Notes: generated by a model not told the origin, from the letters alone. Positions 27,711 to 36,196 are shown, numbered from the stretch's first letter. The stretch is 64,000 bases of DNA from Aeromonas schubertii (GCF_000820105.1 NZ_CDDB01000011.1:62001-126000); one strand, 5' to 3'. Numbers and translations are program-made.

Positions 27711-28511
27711 TTGCAGCTCGGCGGTGATATCCGGCACAAAGGTCTGGCTGGTGATGGGGGGCCGCTCGTACCCTTCCTGATTGATGGGCGGCAGCTTTAT
27801 CTTCTCGTACTGGATCGCCTCGTAGGGGATCTTGGAAAGCAGGTGGGTGATGCAGTTGAGCCGGGCCCGCCGCTTGTCATCGGCATCCACCACGAACCAG
27901 GGGCTGTCCTGGGTATCCGTGTAGGTGAACATGTCATCCTTGGCCCGGGAGTATTCGGCCCAGCGGGAGCGGGACTGCAGATCCATGGGGCTGAACTTCC
28001 AGCGCTTGATGGGGGTGTTGATGCGCTCCTTGAAGCGCTTCTCCTGCTCCTCATCGCTCACCGAGAACCAGTACTTGATGAGGATGATGCCGGCGCGGAT
28101 CAGCATCCGCTCGAACTCGGGGCAGGCGCGCAGAAACTCCCGGTACTCCTCGTCGCTGCAAAAGCCCATCACCCGTTCGACCCCGGCCCGGTTATACCAG
28201 GAGCGGTCAAACAGCACCATCTCGCCGGCGGCCGGCAGGTGGGCGACATAGCGTTGAAAGTACCATTGGGAGCGCTCTCTGTCCGAGGGGGCGGGCAGGG
28301 CGGTGACCCGGCAGACCCGGGGGTTGAGCGGCTCGGTGATCGCCTTGATGACCCCCCCCTTGCCGGCGGCGTCGCGCCCCTCGAACAGCACCACCACCTT
28401 GAGGTGTTCCTGCTTGACCCACTCCTGCAGCTTGACCAGCTCCTCCTGCAGATGGGCAAGGTGGTGCTCGTAGAGCTTCTTGTCGAGCCGTTTGATCTTC
28501 TCTTTGGCCAT
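27708..28511 (-). CDS. ppk2: Polyphosphate kinase 2 (PPK2 family)
   Basis: 267 residues from the ATG that follows GGAGAGAGAAGG. Walker A is FEGRDAAGKGG (residues 43-53), Walker B and lid are LFDRSWYNRAGVERVMGFC, and the conserved TPIKRWKFSPMDLQSR and PWFVVDADDKRRARLN segments are present. Class I PPK2 enzymes transfer phosphate between polyphosphate and nucleoside diphosphates, usually favouring nucleotide synthesis. It is a single gene, cytoplasmic, and convergent with the mal operon. Confidence 0.93.
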   Translation of the reverse strand: MAKEKIKRLDKKLYEHHLAHLQEELVKLQEWVKQEHLKVVVLFEGRDAAGKGGVIKAITEPLNPRVCRVTALPAPSDRERSQWYFQRYVAHLPAAGEMVLFDRSWYNRAGVERVMGFCSDEEYREFLRACPEFERMLIRAGIILIKYWFSVSDEEQEKRFKERINTPIKRWKFSPMDLQSRSRWAEYSRAKDDMFTYTDTQDSPWFVVDADDKRRARLNCITHLLSKIPYEAIQYEKIKLPPINQEGYERPPITSQTFVPDITAELQ

Positions 28512-28617
28512 CCTTCTCTCTCCTTGTCGGTCTCTGATGAGCATGCACTAATCGGAGCAGGGGTGACCAGTCTCCCTGTGCTAAACTGCCGCACCTGTCA
28601 TGAGAATGGATCTATCG

Positions 28618-29418
28618 ATGAAACAGCGGATCGAGCTCGGCGGGCGCAGTCTCGCCTATCTGGACGAGGGCCAGGGCCCCGTCATCCTGTTTGGCCACAG
28701 CTACCTGTGGGACAGCGCCATGTGGGCACCCCAGCTGGAGGCCCTCAAGGGGCAGTATCGCTGCATCGTCCCCGAGCTGTGGGGACACGGGGAGTCCGAT
28801 GGCCTGGCGGCCGGGCGCCTCACCCTGGCGGATCTCGCCCGGGATCATCTGGCCCTGCTCGATGCCCTCGGCGTCGGGGAGTTTATCCTGGTGGGACTCT
28901 CCATCGGTGGCATGTGGGGGGTAGAGCTGGCCAGGATGGTGCCAGAGCGCATCAAGGGGCTGGTGCTGATGGATACCTTCGTCGGCCTCGAGCCCCAGAT
29001 CACCTGCGAGCGCTACCTCGGCATGCTGGGGGCCATCGAGCAGCTCGGCTCCATTCCGGCACCCATCGTCGAGCAGGTGGCGCCACTGTTTTTCGCCAAC
29101 CAGCCAGACCCGGCCCTGATGGCCGGTTTCAAGGCCCGTCTGGCTGCCTGGCCGGCGGACAAGGTGGCGGCCATGGTGGCGGTGGGGCGCAGCTTCGTCA
29201 CCCGCGCCGATCGCATGGAGTGGCTCGAAGAGATCCCCTGTCCGGCCCTGGTGATGACAGGTTGTGAGGACAAGGCGCGCCCCGTGCTGGAAGGCTACCT
29301 GATGGCCGAGGTGCTGGCGTGTCCTCTGGTGGAGATCCCCGGGGCGGGCCATATCGCTACCCTGGAGAATCCGGCGTTCGTCAACCAGCGGTTGATGCAC
29401 TTCCTGGCGCAGCTGTGA
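28618..29418 (+). CDS. Alpha/beta hydrolase
   Basis: 266 residues from ATG 28618 (GGAT 8 nt upstream); ATG at 28600 is an alternative. The nucleophile elbow is GLSIGG (Ser95), the oxyanion region is FGHSYLWDSAMW, and the catalytic His is in GAGHIATLENP near the C-terminus, with an acidic residue expected in MTGCEDKARP. This is the fold of 3-oxoadipate enol-lactonases, haloperoxidases and MhpC/BioH-type esterases. No pathway genes lie nearby, so the substrate is unknown. Confidence 0.85.
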   Translation: MKQRIELGGRSLAYLDEGQGPVILFGHSYLWDSAMWAPQLEALKGQYRCIVPELWGHGESDGLAAGRLTLADLARDHLALLDALGVGEFILVGLSIGGMWGVELARMVPERIKGLVLMDTFVGLEPQITCERYLGMLGAIEQLGSIPAPIVEQVAPLFFANQPDPALMAGFKARLAAWPADKVAAMVAVGRSFVTRADRMEWLEEIPCPALVMTGCEDKARPVLEGYLMAEVLACPLVEIPGAGHIATLENPAFVNQRLMHFLAQL

Positions 29419-29440
29419 GAGAGGGGTAACCCCGAATAAG

Positions 29441-29463
29441 AAAAGGAGCCGTCGGCTCCTTTT
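29441..29463. terminator. Bidirectional terminator
   Basis: AAAAGGAGCC GTC GGCTCCTTTT, a 10-bp stem with T-tracts on both sides, between the convergent hydrolase and mipA genes. Confidence 0.9.
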
Positions 29464-29481
29464 TTCGTGGCGAAGAGGGTA

Positions 29482-30276
29482 TCACCAGATATAGCCGAGT
29501 CCCATCCCGGCATAGAGCTCGCCCCTGTGCTGGACGATGGGGCTCTGCGCGATATCGTCATCATAGCGCTCGTAGTTGACACCAAAGCCGCCAATCCAGT
29601 TGGCACTGAATCGATAGCTGCCGATGAGCGAGACCATGGGGGAGAGGGTGGTGCCCGTGTTCCACGCCGGTCGGCCGGCCCTGGCCTCCTCCTGTGAGAC
29701 GCCGCCAAAGTAGTAGTTGGCGAGATTGTGACTGCGCAGCATCACACCGGCCCCCGGCATCAGCAGCAGCGGGCCACGGATGATGGGGAAGTTGGCCCAC
29801 AGCATCACCTCCTGACCGTTGCTGTTGCCGGTCACATCTGTGGTGGCTCGCATGCTCAGCAGGGCATAGGGAGTGATGAGATCGGCCCCCAGGCCCGCCT
29901 CAAATTCCCCCTTGCGCTTGTGCATGCCGCCGAGAAAGGGGTCATCATCCGGGTCCAGATTGCCAAAGCGCATCCGGCCGAAGGCATAGGTCGACAGGCC
30001 CCCCTCCCGGGTGAGGTAGTAGCGGGCCCGATCGCCCAGGTACATGAGATCGTCCCCAAAGTAGAGGGCGCCCGGAATGGGGAGCAAGGCATCGTCCTAG
30101 TGCTGGTAGCGTGCCTGGCCACCGATGAGTGCACCGCCCAGCACCAATCCCTTGGGAATGGGGCTGGTGGGGCTGTCACTGGAGAAGGCGCCCAGGGCGC
30201 CGAGATCGATATCGGCCCGGGCCTGCCCCGCCAGGAGCAGGGGGAGTAACAGCAGAAGACGAGGGGTGTGGGTCAT
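29482..30276 (-). pseudogene. MipA/OmpV-family outer-membrane protein, amber stop at codon 60
   Basis: The frame starts at ATG 30276 (GGAAG upstream) with signal peptide MTHTPRLLLLLPLLLAGQARA. It reads to ARYQH, hits TAG at 30097-30099, and continues in the same frame as DDALLPIPGALYFGDDLMYL to a natural stop. The full length would be 264 residues, usual for MipA/OmpV, and the end (GYIW) suits a barrel. The residue before DD is usually aromatic, so a single base change (TAC or TAT to TAG) explains the break. The rest shows no decay, so the mutation is recent or a sequencing error. A downstream start would lack a signal peptide. Confidence 0.85.
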
Positions 30277-30341
30277 GGGCCACTTCCTTATGCCAGGGGG
30301 GAACCCCAGTGTAGCGGGCCCCCCCTCAGGTGGGAAGGCGC

Positions 30342-31412
30342 CTATCCCTGGCTAAGCGGGAGCTCGTCGCGCTTGGGCCAGACATTGAGTACCGCCTTGA
30401 CCAGGGTGGCCAGCGGGATGGCGAAGAAGACCCCCCAAAAGCCCCACAGTCCGCCGAAGAAGAGCACGGCCACTATGATGGCGACCGGGTGCAGGTTGAC
30501 CGCCTCGGAGAAGAGCACCGGGACCAGCACATTGCCATCGAGGGCCTGGATCACCAGATAGAGGATCATCAACCAGGCAAATTCGGGAGTCAGGCCCCAC
30601 TGAAACAGCCCCACCATGGCGACCGGAACCGTCACCACCACGGCCCCTATATAGGGAATGAGTACCGAGAAGCCCACCGCCACCGCCAGCAGGGCCGAGT
30701 AGCGCAGCCCCAGGAAGGCAAACGGGATATAGGTGGCCACCCCGACGATAAGGATCTCCATCACCTTGCCGCGGATGTAGTTGACTATCTGGTCGTTCAT
30801 CTCCAGCCACACCTGGCGTACCAGGGCTCGGTTGCGCGGCAGGAAGCGCTGCAGGCCGCCGAGCAGAGCCTGCTTGTCTTTGAGCATGAAAAAGACCAGC
30901 AGGGGGACCAGGATGAGATAGATGAGCAGGGTCACTATGCTCACCAGCGAGCTTAAGGAGGCGGCGACCAGGCTCTCCCCCAGAGAGAGAATGCGCTGGC
31001 GAATGGTGTCGATGACGCTCTCTACCAGGGAGATGTCGACCAGATCCGGGTACTTCTCCGGCAGGTTGCGCACGAAGTCCTGGGTGTGGGCCAGCATGGT
31101 GGGCGCCTCCTTGGCCAGGTTGATCCCCTGTACGACCAGGGTTGGCACCAGGCCCAGCAAGAGCATGATCATGCAGGCGAGAAAGAGGGTGACCACCAGC
31201 GCCGTGGCGAGGGTACGCGACAACCCCAGTCGTTGTAGCCGGGCTACCGGCCACTCCAGCAGGTAGGCGAGCACCAGGGCAACCAGAAAGGGGCCAAGCA
31301 GATTGCCAAACCACCAGAGGACGGCGAAGCCGCTGAGCAGCAGCAGGAAGAGGGCGACCGCATCGGGATCGGAGAAACGGGACTTGTACCAGCGCCTGAT
31401 GACATCAAACAT
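30342..31412 (-). CDS. perM: PerM/AI-2E family transporter
   Basis: 356 residues with about seven to eight membrane helices and a hydrophilic loop. The C-terminal signature (YSALLAVAVGFSVLIPYIGAVVVTVPVA; LDGNVLVPVLFSEAVNLHPVAIIVAVLFFGGLWGFWGVFFAIPLA) is typical of the AI-2E/PerM superfamily. Some members export AI-2 or act as Na+/H+ antiporters; the substrate of PerM is unsettled. It abuts the upstream tusA-like gene on the same strand, indicating one operon. Confidence 0.9.
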   Translation of the reverse strand: MFDVIRRWYKSRFSDPDAVALFLLLLSGFAVLWWFGNLLGPFLVALVLAYLLEWPVARLQRLGLSRTLATALVVTLFLACMIMLLLGLVPTLVVQGINLAKEAPTMLAHTQDFVRNLPEKYPDLVDISLVESVIDTIRQRILSLGESLVAASLSSLVSIVTLLIYLILVPLLVFFMLKDKQALLGGLQRFLPRNRALVRQVWLEMNDQIVNYIRGKVMEILIVGVATYIPFAFLGLRYSALLAVAVGFSVLIPYIGAVVVTVPVAMVGLFQWGLTPEFAWLMILYLVIQALDGNVLVPVLFSEAVNLHPVAIIVAVLFFGGLWGFWGVFFAIPLATLVKAVLNVWPKRDELPLSQG

Positions 31413-31646
31413 TCAGAGCAATTCCTTGTGGCAGACCTGCACCCGCAAGTGCAGATGATCGGCAGACTCCTCGCAAGTCTCCCAGTGGTGGCCCATTCGG
31501 GTGAGGTAACGGGGGATATCCCGGCGTGAACCCGGATCGCTGAGCAGCAGCTCGCGCGTCTCCCCCGTGGCGGCCTCACGCAACCAGAGTTTGACCCGGA
31601 TCAGGGGCTCGGGGCAGCGCAGGGCTCGCAGATCCACTCTCTCCAT
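31413..31646 (-). CDS. TusA-family sulfurtransferase-like protein
   Basis: 77 residues from the ATG at 31646. VDLRALRCPEPLIRVKLWL holds the CPxP motif (Cys11) of TusA, SirA and YedF proteins, which carry persulfide sulfur to acceptors. The protein sits directly upstream of perM with no gap, divergent from bepA, an arrangement also seen in Vibrio. The precise sulfur acceptor is unknown. Confidence 0.85.
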   Translation of the reverse strand: MERVDLRALRCPEPLIRVKLWLREAATGETRELLLSDPGSRRDIPRYLTRMGHHWETCEESADHLHLRVQVCHKELL

Positions 31647-31762
31647 CGTCTCTCCCTCGTGACGGCAGGCTATTATTGCCCCGCGGCGAGTGTTAAACAA
31701 CGCTTGTGGGGGCCAGATGGCAAGGTTATCCTGCGCAGGCCCATCCCAAGGAGAGAGAGAGC

Positions 31763-33220
31763 GTGGCCAGAAAATCCCTCGTCGCCGCCAGTATTCCCCT
31801 GCTGATCGCCGCCCTCAGCGGTGCGACCGCGCCGGCGCTGGCCAGCAATCAGTTGCCCGATATAGGGACCGCCGGTGTCGTGGCCCTGCCCATCGAGCAG
31901 GAGGTGCGCTACGGGGATGCCTTCATGCGTTTTGCCCGTGCCGGTCTGCCGGTCATCGATGACCCTGTGCTGAGCGAATACCTCGACAGCATAGGGCAGC
32001 GTCTGCTGGCCAACGCAGACGGGGTACGTTTCCCCTTTACCTTCTTTCTGGTCAACGACAGCAGCATCAACGCCGCCGCCTTTCTCGGTGGGCGCGTCAA
32101 GGTGCATACCGGGCTGTTTCTCTATGCCGACAACGAGAGCGAGCTCGCCTCGGTATTGGCCCACGAAATCACCCACGTGACCCAGCGCCACATCGCCCGC
32201 TATCTCGAGGCCCAGGCCAGCAATACCCCCCTGACTCTGGCCGGTTTGGTGGGCTCGATTGCGCTCGCGGTGATCAACCCCACCGCCGGTATCGCGGCGC
32301 TGCAGACCACCCTTGGCTTGTCGATGCAGTCGGCCATCAACTACACCCGCGACAACGAGTTCGAGGCCGACCGTATCGGCATGAAGACCCTCTATGACGC
32401 CGGGTTCGAGCCCATGGGAATGGCCAACTTCTTCCAGAAGCTGGCGGCGGAGTACCGCTATACCAGCAAACCCCCCGAGATGCTGCTCACCCACCCCCTG
32501 CCCGAGACCCGCATCTCGGAGGCGCGGGCGAGAGCCGCCAGCTACCAGGCCCGGCGGGTGCCCCCCAGCCTCGACTTCCTGATGGCCAAGGCCCGTATTC
32601 AGGTGCGTTACGGTAACGAGAGTGCCGATGGCATGCTCACCTATTTCGATGCCCGCCTCGCCAAGGGGGACTATGGCCTCAAGGATGCGGCCCTGTATGG
32701 CAAGGCACTGGCGTTGGTGCAGCTCAAACGTTACGACGAGGCCGATGTCATCATGAAGGAGCTGGCGAGCCGCCACCCTGAAGATCTCTTCGTCATCGAT
32801 ACCCAGACCGATATCGACATGGCCAAGGGGCGCAGCCAGGAGGCGATCGCCCGTCTCAAGTCGGCCCAGCGGCGCATGCCCGACAACGAGGTGGTTATCA
32901 TCAACCTGGCCAATGCCCTGCTCGAGAGTGGCCAGACCAAGCAGGCCATCGCCCTGCTCGATCCCTATGTGCGCGCCCACGGGGATAACAGCCTGGCCTG
33001 GAGCATGCTTTCCGATGCCTATCGCAAGGCCGGACGCATGACCGACCTGCACCTGGCGAGGGCCGAGCAACTGGCCCTGCGCGGTGACTATCAGGCCGCC
33101 ATCGACGAGATGGTGGTGGGGCGAGGCACGACCAGTGACAAACTGACCCTGGCGCGAATCGAGGCGCGCATCGCCCAATTGGAGCAGGCGCAGAAGGAGC
33201 TGGAGTCTCTCAAGCGCTAA
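31763..33220 (+). CDS. bepA: Periplasmic metalloprotease/chaperone BepA
   Basis: 485 residues from GTG 31763 (AAGGAG upstream), close to E. coli BepA (YfgC, 487). A signal peptide (about 1-27) precedes an M48 domain with HEITH (134-138) and the downstream Zn ligand in EFEADR, then a C-terminal TPR region (about 300-480). BepA assists BAM-dependent assembly of LptD and degrades stalled outer-membrane proteins. As in E. coli, an arsC-like gene (yfgD) is nearby. Confidence 0.94.
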   Translation: MARKSLVAASIPLLIAALSGATAPALASNQLPDIGTAGVVALPIEQEVRYGDAFMRFARAGLPVIDDPVLSEYLDSIGQRLLANADGVRFPFTFFLVNDSSINAAAFLGGRVKVHTGLFLYADNESELASVLAHEITHVTQRHIARYLEAQASNTPLTLAGLVGSIALAVINPTAGIAALQTTLGLSMQSAINYTRDNEFEADRIGMKTLYDAGFEPMGMANFFQKLAAEYRYTSKPPEMLLTHPLPETRISEARARAASYQARRVPPSLDFLMAKARIQVRYGNESADGMLTYFDARLAKGDYGLKDAALYGKALALVQLKRYDEADVIMKELASRHPEDLFVIDTQTDIDMAKGRSQEAIARLKSAQRRMPDNEVVIINLANALLESGQTKQAIALLDPYVRAHGDNSLAWSMLSDAYRKAGRMTDLHLARAEQLALRGDYQAAIDEMVVGRGTTSDKLTLARIEARIAQLEQAQKELESLKR

Positions 33221-33238
33221 CGTCAACAAGCGAAAGAA

Positions 33239-33259
33239 GCGGCCCCGTGAAGGGGCCGC
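33239..33259. terminator. Hairpin between bepA and the thioredoxin-like gene
   Basis: GCGGCCCC / GGGGCCGC, an 8-bp stem. No clear T-tract is visible, so it is a weak terminator between convergent genes. Confidence 0.5.
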
Positions 33260-33263
33260 GTCG

Positions 33264-33755
33264 TTACTGTTTGGAGCTGTAGATCATCCAGGGCTCGGGG
33301 CGGGGCAGAGGGGTGAGCATGGTGGTGACCAGCTCATCGACCTTGCGGGCCGAGAGCTCACCCGTGATGGTCTCCTTGAGCTGGCCGCTGGCATCGAGCA
33401 GATAGCTGGTGGGAAGCGCCCGGGGCTTGGGATAGGGGAGCCTGGCATTGGGCAGTGCTCTGAGCAGGGGGAGCTCGGGAGCGAGCGGGGCGCCCTGGCG
33501 GCCAAGCTCCTCTTGGGAGGTGGCATCATAGCTCACCAGCAAGACCTGAAGACCGCGCCGGGTCACCATCTCCTGCAGCAGGGGAAGTTCGCTTTGGCAG
33601 GGGGCGCACCAGGGGGCGTAGTAGCTGATCAGCAGGGGGCGACCATAAAACTCGCTGAGGGCAACCCGAGCCCCCGATGCCTTCTCAAACTGGGTGATCT
33701 CGCCACAGCCACCGAGCAGCAGACCGGCCACAACTGCCCAACAAATTCGTTTCAT
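33264..33755 (-). CDS. TlpA-like thioredoxin-fold lipoprotein
   Basis: 163 residues. The lipoprotein signal ends LLLGGC (Cys17), followed by a thioredoxin fold with active site YAPWCAPC (Cys50-Cys53) and the cis-Pro region RALPTSYLLD. It is probably a membrane-anchored periplasmic thiol reductase related to TlpA, ResA and CcmG. No cytochrome maturation genes are nearby, so the partner is unknown. The C-terminal 25 residues are extra to the core fold. Confidence 0.85.
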   Translation of the reverse strand: MKRICWAVVAGLLLGGCGEITQFEKASGARVALSEFYGRPLLISYYAPWCAPCQSELPLLQEMVTRRGLQVLLVSYDATSQEELGRQGAPLAPELPLLRALPNARLPYPKPRALPTSYLLDASGQLKETITGELSARKVDELVTTMLTPLPRPEPWMIYSSKQ

Positions 33756-33822
33756 TCAGTTATGTTTCTCCACGTGTTTCCCCTACAATGGCGGCCGTTG
33801 ATTAGCTGCCACGGGAGGCCTC

Positions 33823-34173
33823 ATGAGCCGAGTCAGAATTTACCACAATCCGCGCTGTTCCAAGAGCCGGGAAACCCTGGCCCTGCTCTCCGAGCAAGGG
33901 ATTGAGCCCACCGTCACCCTTTACCTGGAGCAGGCCCCCGGCGAGGCGGAGATCCGTGAGCTGTTGGTACTGCTGGGGTTTGACGATCCGCGTCAACTGA
34001 TGCGTACCAAGGAGGAGCTCTATCGTGAGTTGGGGCTGGCCGAGCAGTCGGGGGATGCCCTGATCCGCGCCATGGCCGAGCATCCCAAGCTTATCGAGCG
34101 TCCCATCGTGGTCTGTGACGGGCGTGCCCGCATCGGTCGTCCGCCCGAGCAGGTGCTGGAGATCATCAAGTGA
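33823..34173 (+). CDS. ArsC-family reductase (YfgD-like)
   Basis: 116 residues. IYHNPRCSKSR with Cys12 is the ArsC/Spx-family active site, and IERPIVVCDGRARIGRPPE is the family C-terminal motif. It is the YfgD type of glutaredoxin-dependent arsenate reductase. The neighbourhood (bepA, DUF2069) matches housekeeping yfgD and not an ars operon, so arsenate may not be the real substrate. It overlaps the next start by 4 bp. Confidence 0.9.
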   Translation: MSRVRIYHNPRCSKSRETLALLSEQGIEPTVTLYLEQAPGEAEIRELLVLLGFDDPRQLMRTKEELYRELGLAEQSGDALIRAMAEHPKLIERPIVVCDGRARIGRPPEQVLEIIK

Positions 34174-34553
34174 CGAGCTCCCTTGCCCGTATCCTGGCCC
34201 TCTTCGGCTATCTGGGGCTGCTGGTCTGGGTCGTGCTGTGGCACGGTTGGCTCTCACCCCATCCGGAGATCAGCAACACCCTGCTGCTGACCATCTGGGT
34301 GGTGCCCCTGCTGTTTCCCCTGTGGGGGATCCTGCTGGGCAAGCCCTATACCCATGCCTGGGCTAACTTCGTGCTGATGTTCTATTTTCTGCACTCCCTG
34401 ACTCTGATCACCACGGACGAGGGGGAACGCCTTCTGGCGCTGGTCGAGCTGCTGCTTGCCACCATCGCCTTCGTGGGTTGCACCTACTATGCCCGGCTGC
34501 GCGGCCGGGAGCTGGGACTCGGGATAAAGAAAGAGAAACAGCAGGCGAAGTAA
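34170..34553 (+). CDS. DUF2069 membrane protein
   Basis: 127 residues from GTG overlapping the previous stop. Four hydrophobic segments (about 7-27, 36-56, 63-82, 91-108) and the segment PLLFPLWGILLGKPYTHAWANFVLMFYFLHSLT are typical of DUF2069. It is an inner-membrane protein of unknown function, translationally coupled to the arsC-like gene. Confidence 0.88.
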   Translation: MTSSLARILALFGYLGLLVWVVLWHGWLSPHPEISNTLLLTIWVVPLLFPLWGILLGKPYTHAWANFVLMFYFLHSLTLITTDEGERLLALVELLLATIAFVGCTYYARLRGRELGLGIKKEKQQAK

Positions 34554-34556
34554 GAG

Positions 34557-34578
34557 AGAGGCGGGTTATCCCGCCTCT
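34557..34578. terminator. Bidirectional terminator, DUF2069 / acpH
   Basis: AGAGGCGGG TTAT CCCGCCTCT, a 9-bp stem. The stop codon of the minus-strand acpH gene is in the loop. Confidence 0.75.
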
Positions 34579-35183
34579 TCTCGTTTCAGCCGTTTGGCCT
34601 CACCCAGAGCAAACGCCATCAGGTCGGGATAGAAACGCAGAAAGCCCTGCTCCATCTCGCCTCTGTGTGGCAGGGACAAGTCGCGAACGCCCTCTCCCAG
34701 GGGAAGGGGGCGGCGCAGACGACGACCGATCCCGTCGAGCGCCCGGGCCGTTCCCTCCCACTCTGCATAACTCTCCAGCCACCCTTGTTCGGCCATATGG
34801 CGCAGGGGCAAGGGGAGCCCGGCCGGGAGGTGCCCGGGGTGGTGGGGACGCACGGTGAGCAGGGCACGGTAGTGCCTGGCGAGAAAGGCAGGCAGGGGAT
34901 CGGCGGCGAAGCGCGTCCAGTGGCGGCTTAGCCAGTGGTCATAGAGCATGTCGATCAGAATGGGACCATAGCGGCGCCAGGGGGGCGAGAGGCTGGCGAC
35001 GGCGGCCCTGTGTTCGGGGTGGTTATCGGTAAAACCGTCGATGGTGCGGTGCAGACGAATGCCGAGTCTGAGCTCGGGGGAGAGATCGCCGGCCAGGGGC
35101 CCTTTGACGAAGTCTCCCAGCAGATTGCCCAGGGGAGAGGTATGGGTGTGATCTGCCAGATGGAGGTGGGCCAGGTAGTTCAT
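34566..35183 (-). CDS. acpH: ACP phosphodiesterase
   Basis: 205 residues from the ATG at 35183 (MNYLAHLHLAD). This start fits AcpH proteins (E. coli 193 residues); the frame is open a further 186 bp upstream, but that part is non-coding in character and crosses a terminator. GNLLGDFVKG and GIRLHRTIDGFTDNHPE are the family signatures. It removes the phosphopantetheine arm from acyl carrier protein. As in E. coli it lies divergent from queA, here separated by a CBS gene. Confidence 0.9.
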   Translation of the reverse strand: MNYLAHLHLADHTHTSPLGNLLGDFVKGPLAGDLSPELRLGIRLHRTIDGFTDNHPEHRAAVASLSPPWRRYGPILIDMLYDHWLSRHWTRFAADPLPAFLARHYRALLTVRPHHPGHLPAGLPLPLRHMAEQGWLESYAEWEGTARALDGIGRRLRRPLPLGEGVRDLSLPHRGEMEQGFLRFYPDLMAFALGEAKRLKREEAG

Positions 35184-35228
35184 GGGGTATCTCGTTTCGG
35201 ATTCCCTCAGGCTAGCGGATACGAAGAC

Positions 35229-35252
35229 AAAAAAAAACCGGCCAGAGGCCGG
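35229..35252 (-). terminator. Strong rho-independent terminator of candidate sRNA
   Basis: On the minus strand CCGGCC TCT GGCCGG is followed by nine T residues. It lies upstream of acpH, so it ends a separate short transcript or attenuates acpH. Confidence 0.85.
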
Positions 35253-35386
35253 AGAATCAACAAGGAATGGCTTTACAAAGTGCTGCCATGGGCAGCAAAG
35301 ACAAACTATGGGGTGTTGCAAACATGCACACGGGAAGAACACGCAACGGGAGCACACTCCGCAGCCCATCCTTCAGCAATATTGCG
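35229..35386 (-). ncRNA. Candidate CRP-repressed small RNA (about 157 nt)
   Basis: The minus strand has a full transcription unit without a convincing ORF. The promoter is -35 TTGCAA (35416-35421), a 17-bp spacer and -10 TACTAT (35393-35398). The start is near 35386 and the end is a canonical terminator. Predicted elements are a palindromic 5' GCAATATTGC, a hairpin GCTGCC CAT GGCAGC, and the terminator stem, with single-stranded stretches containing TTCCTT and TCTCC that could pair with ribosome sites. A perfect CRP palindrome fills the promoter spacer, a position that blocks polymerase, as for Spot 42. The sequence is not Spot 42 or CyaR as I know them. An alternative is an attenuated acpH leader. 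Confidence 0.6.
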
Positions 35387-35399
35387 GAGTGAATAGTAG

Positions 35400-35415
35400 T
35401 GTGATCTGGCTCACA
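35400..35415. promoter_or_regulatory. Perfect CRP palindrome in promoter spacer
   Basis: TGTGA-TCTGGC-TCACA fits the CRP consensus exactly. It lies between the -35 and -10 of the minus-strand promoter at 35393-35421, predicting repression by cAMP-CRP. The rest of the 35422-35525 gap is AT-rich and carries one hairpin (AACTGAAA / TTTCAGTT, 35446-35464) that may end the CBS transcript. Confidence 0.75.
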
Positions 35416-35525
35416 TTGCAAGGTGTTGTTGTAATAAAACTGGCAAACTGAAACACTTTCAGTTGATGAGGTGTTTTTTAGCGCAAAAATTTTATTTTTT
35501 GTAATTTTATTACGTTTATTTTAGA

Positions 35526-35972
35526 TCATTCATCATCATAAGGCTCCCGCTCCTCCATCACCTCGAGCAGGTTGATGGCGACGCCGATGAAGTCGCTGTC
35601 GGTGACGATGCCGATGAGCTTGCCCCGCTCTACCACCGGTAGGCAGCCATATTTGTGGCGCTGCAGATAGAGGGCTGCCTCCTTGATCCCCGCGTGGGGG
35701 TCGACCCAGGCCACGTTGCGGGTCATCAGCTCCTCGAGCCGCACGCTGTCGGTGAACTCCGCCTCCCGCTCCTGGGTGGTAACAAAGAGCTTGGACTCCC
35801 GGGTGGCCAGTACATCGCTCAGGGTCACCAGACCCAGCAGCTGATGCTCACCGTCGACGACGGGAATGTGGCGGATTTTCTCCTGGTTCATCAGATCGAT
35901 GGCCTGCTTGAGGCTGTTTTCCGGTCCCAGGGTGAAGGGTTTCTCGGTCATGATTTCGGACAGGGTGATCAT
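35526..35972 (-). CDS. Tandem CBS-domain protein
   Basis: 148 residues from the ATG preceded by GAGGAGG. Two CBS domains fill the protein (MTEKPFTLGPENSLKQAIDLMNQEKIRHIPVVD and LMTRNVAWVDPHAGIKEAALYLQRHKYGCLPVVE). CBS pairs bind adenine nucleotides and sense energy state. No effector domain is attached, so it would act on a partner. An FNR-like site lies at the position of an anaerobic class II promoter upstream. Confidence 0.88.
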   Translation of the reverse strand: MITLSEIMTEKPFTLGPENSLKQAIDLMNQEKIRHIPVVDGEHQLLGLVTLSDVLATRESKLFVTTQEREAEFTDSVRLEELMTRNVAWVDPHAGIKEAALYLQRHKYGCLPVVERGKLIGIVTDSDFIGVAINLLEVMEEREPYDDE

Positions 35973-36003
35973 GGCGGCCTCCTCGCTACTGCCTTCCTGA
36001 TCC

Positions 36004-36044
36004 ACATTACTCGGGGGGGCGTGACAGCGATTGATCAAGGTCAA
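36004..36044 (-). promoter_or_regulatory. FNR-like class II promoter for the CBS gene
   Basis: TTGAT-CAAG-GTCAA (36031-36044) matches 9 of 10 consensus FNR positions. Its centre is about 41 bp from the start predicted by the minus-strand -10 TAATGT (36004-36009), the class II activation position. Confidence 0.55.
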
Positions 36045-36196
36045 GACATTTTGTTAAAACCGCTGCAACTTGTGCCTGCTCACAAAATTGGGCGGTGACG
36101 GTTGCCACGGGTCGAAAGATGGCGAATCGGGGCCATTTTGAGTTGCCACGAAGGGGGGGGATAACTAGACTAGCCGCCGGTTTTCCGAGGTGTGCG

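Noticed and set aside
35184-35369. Cysteine-rich N-terminal extension in frame with acpH
   Set aside because: It begins with ATG right next to AAGG (too close for a ribosome site), crosses a strong terminator, and is absent from AcpH proteins. It is better explained as a small RNA region.
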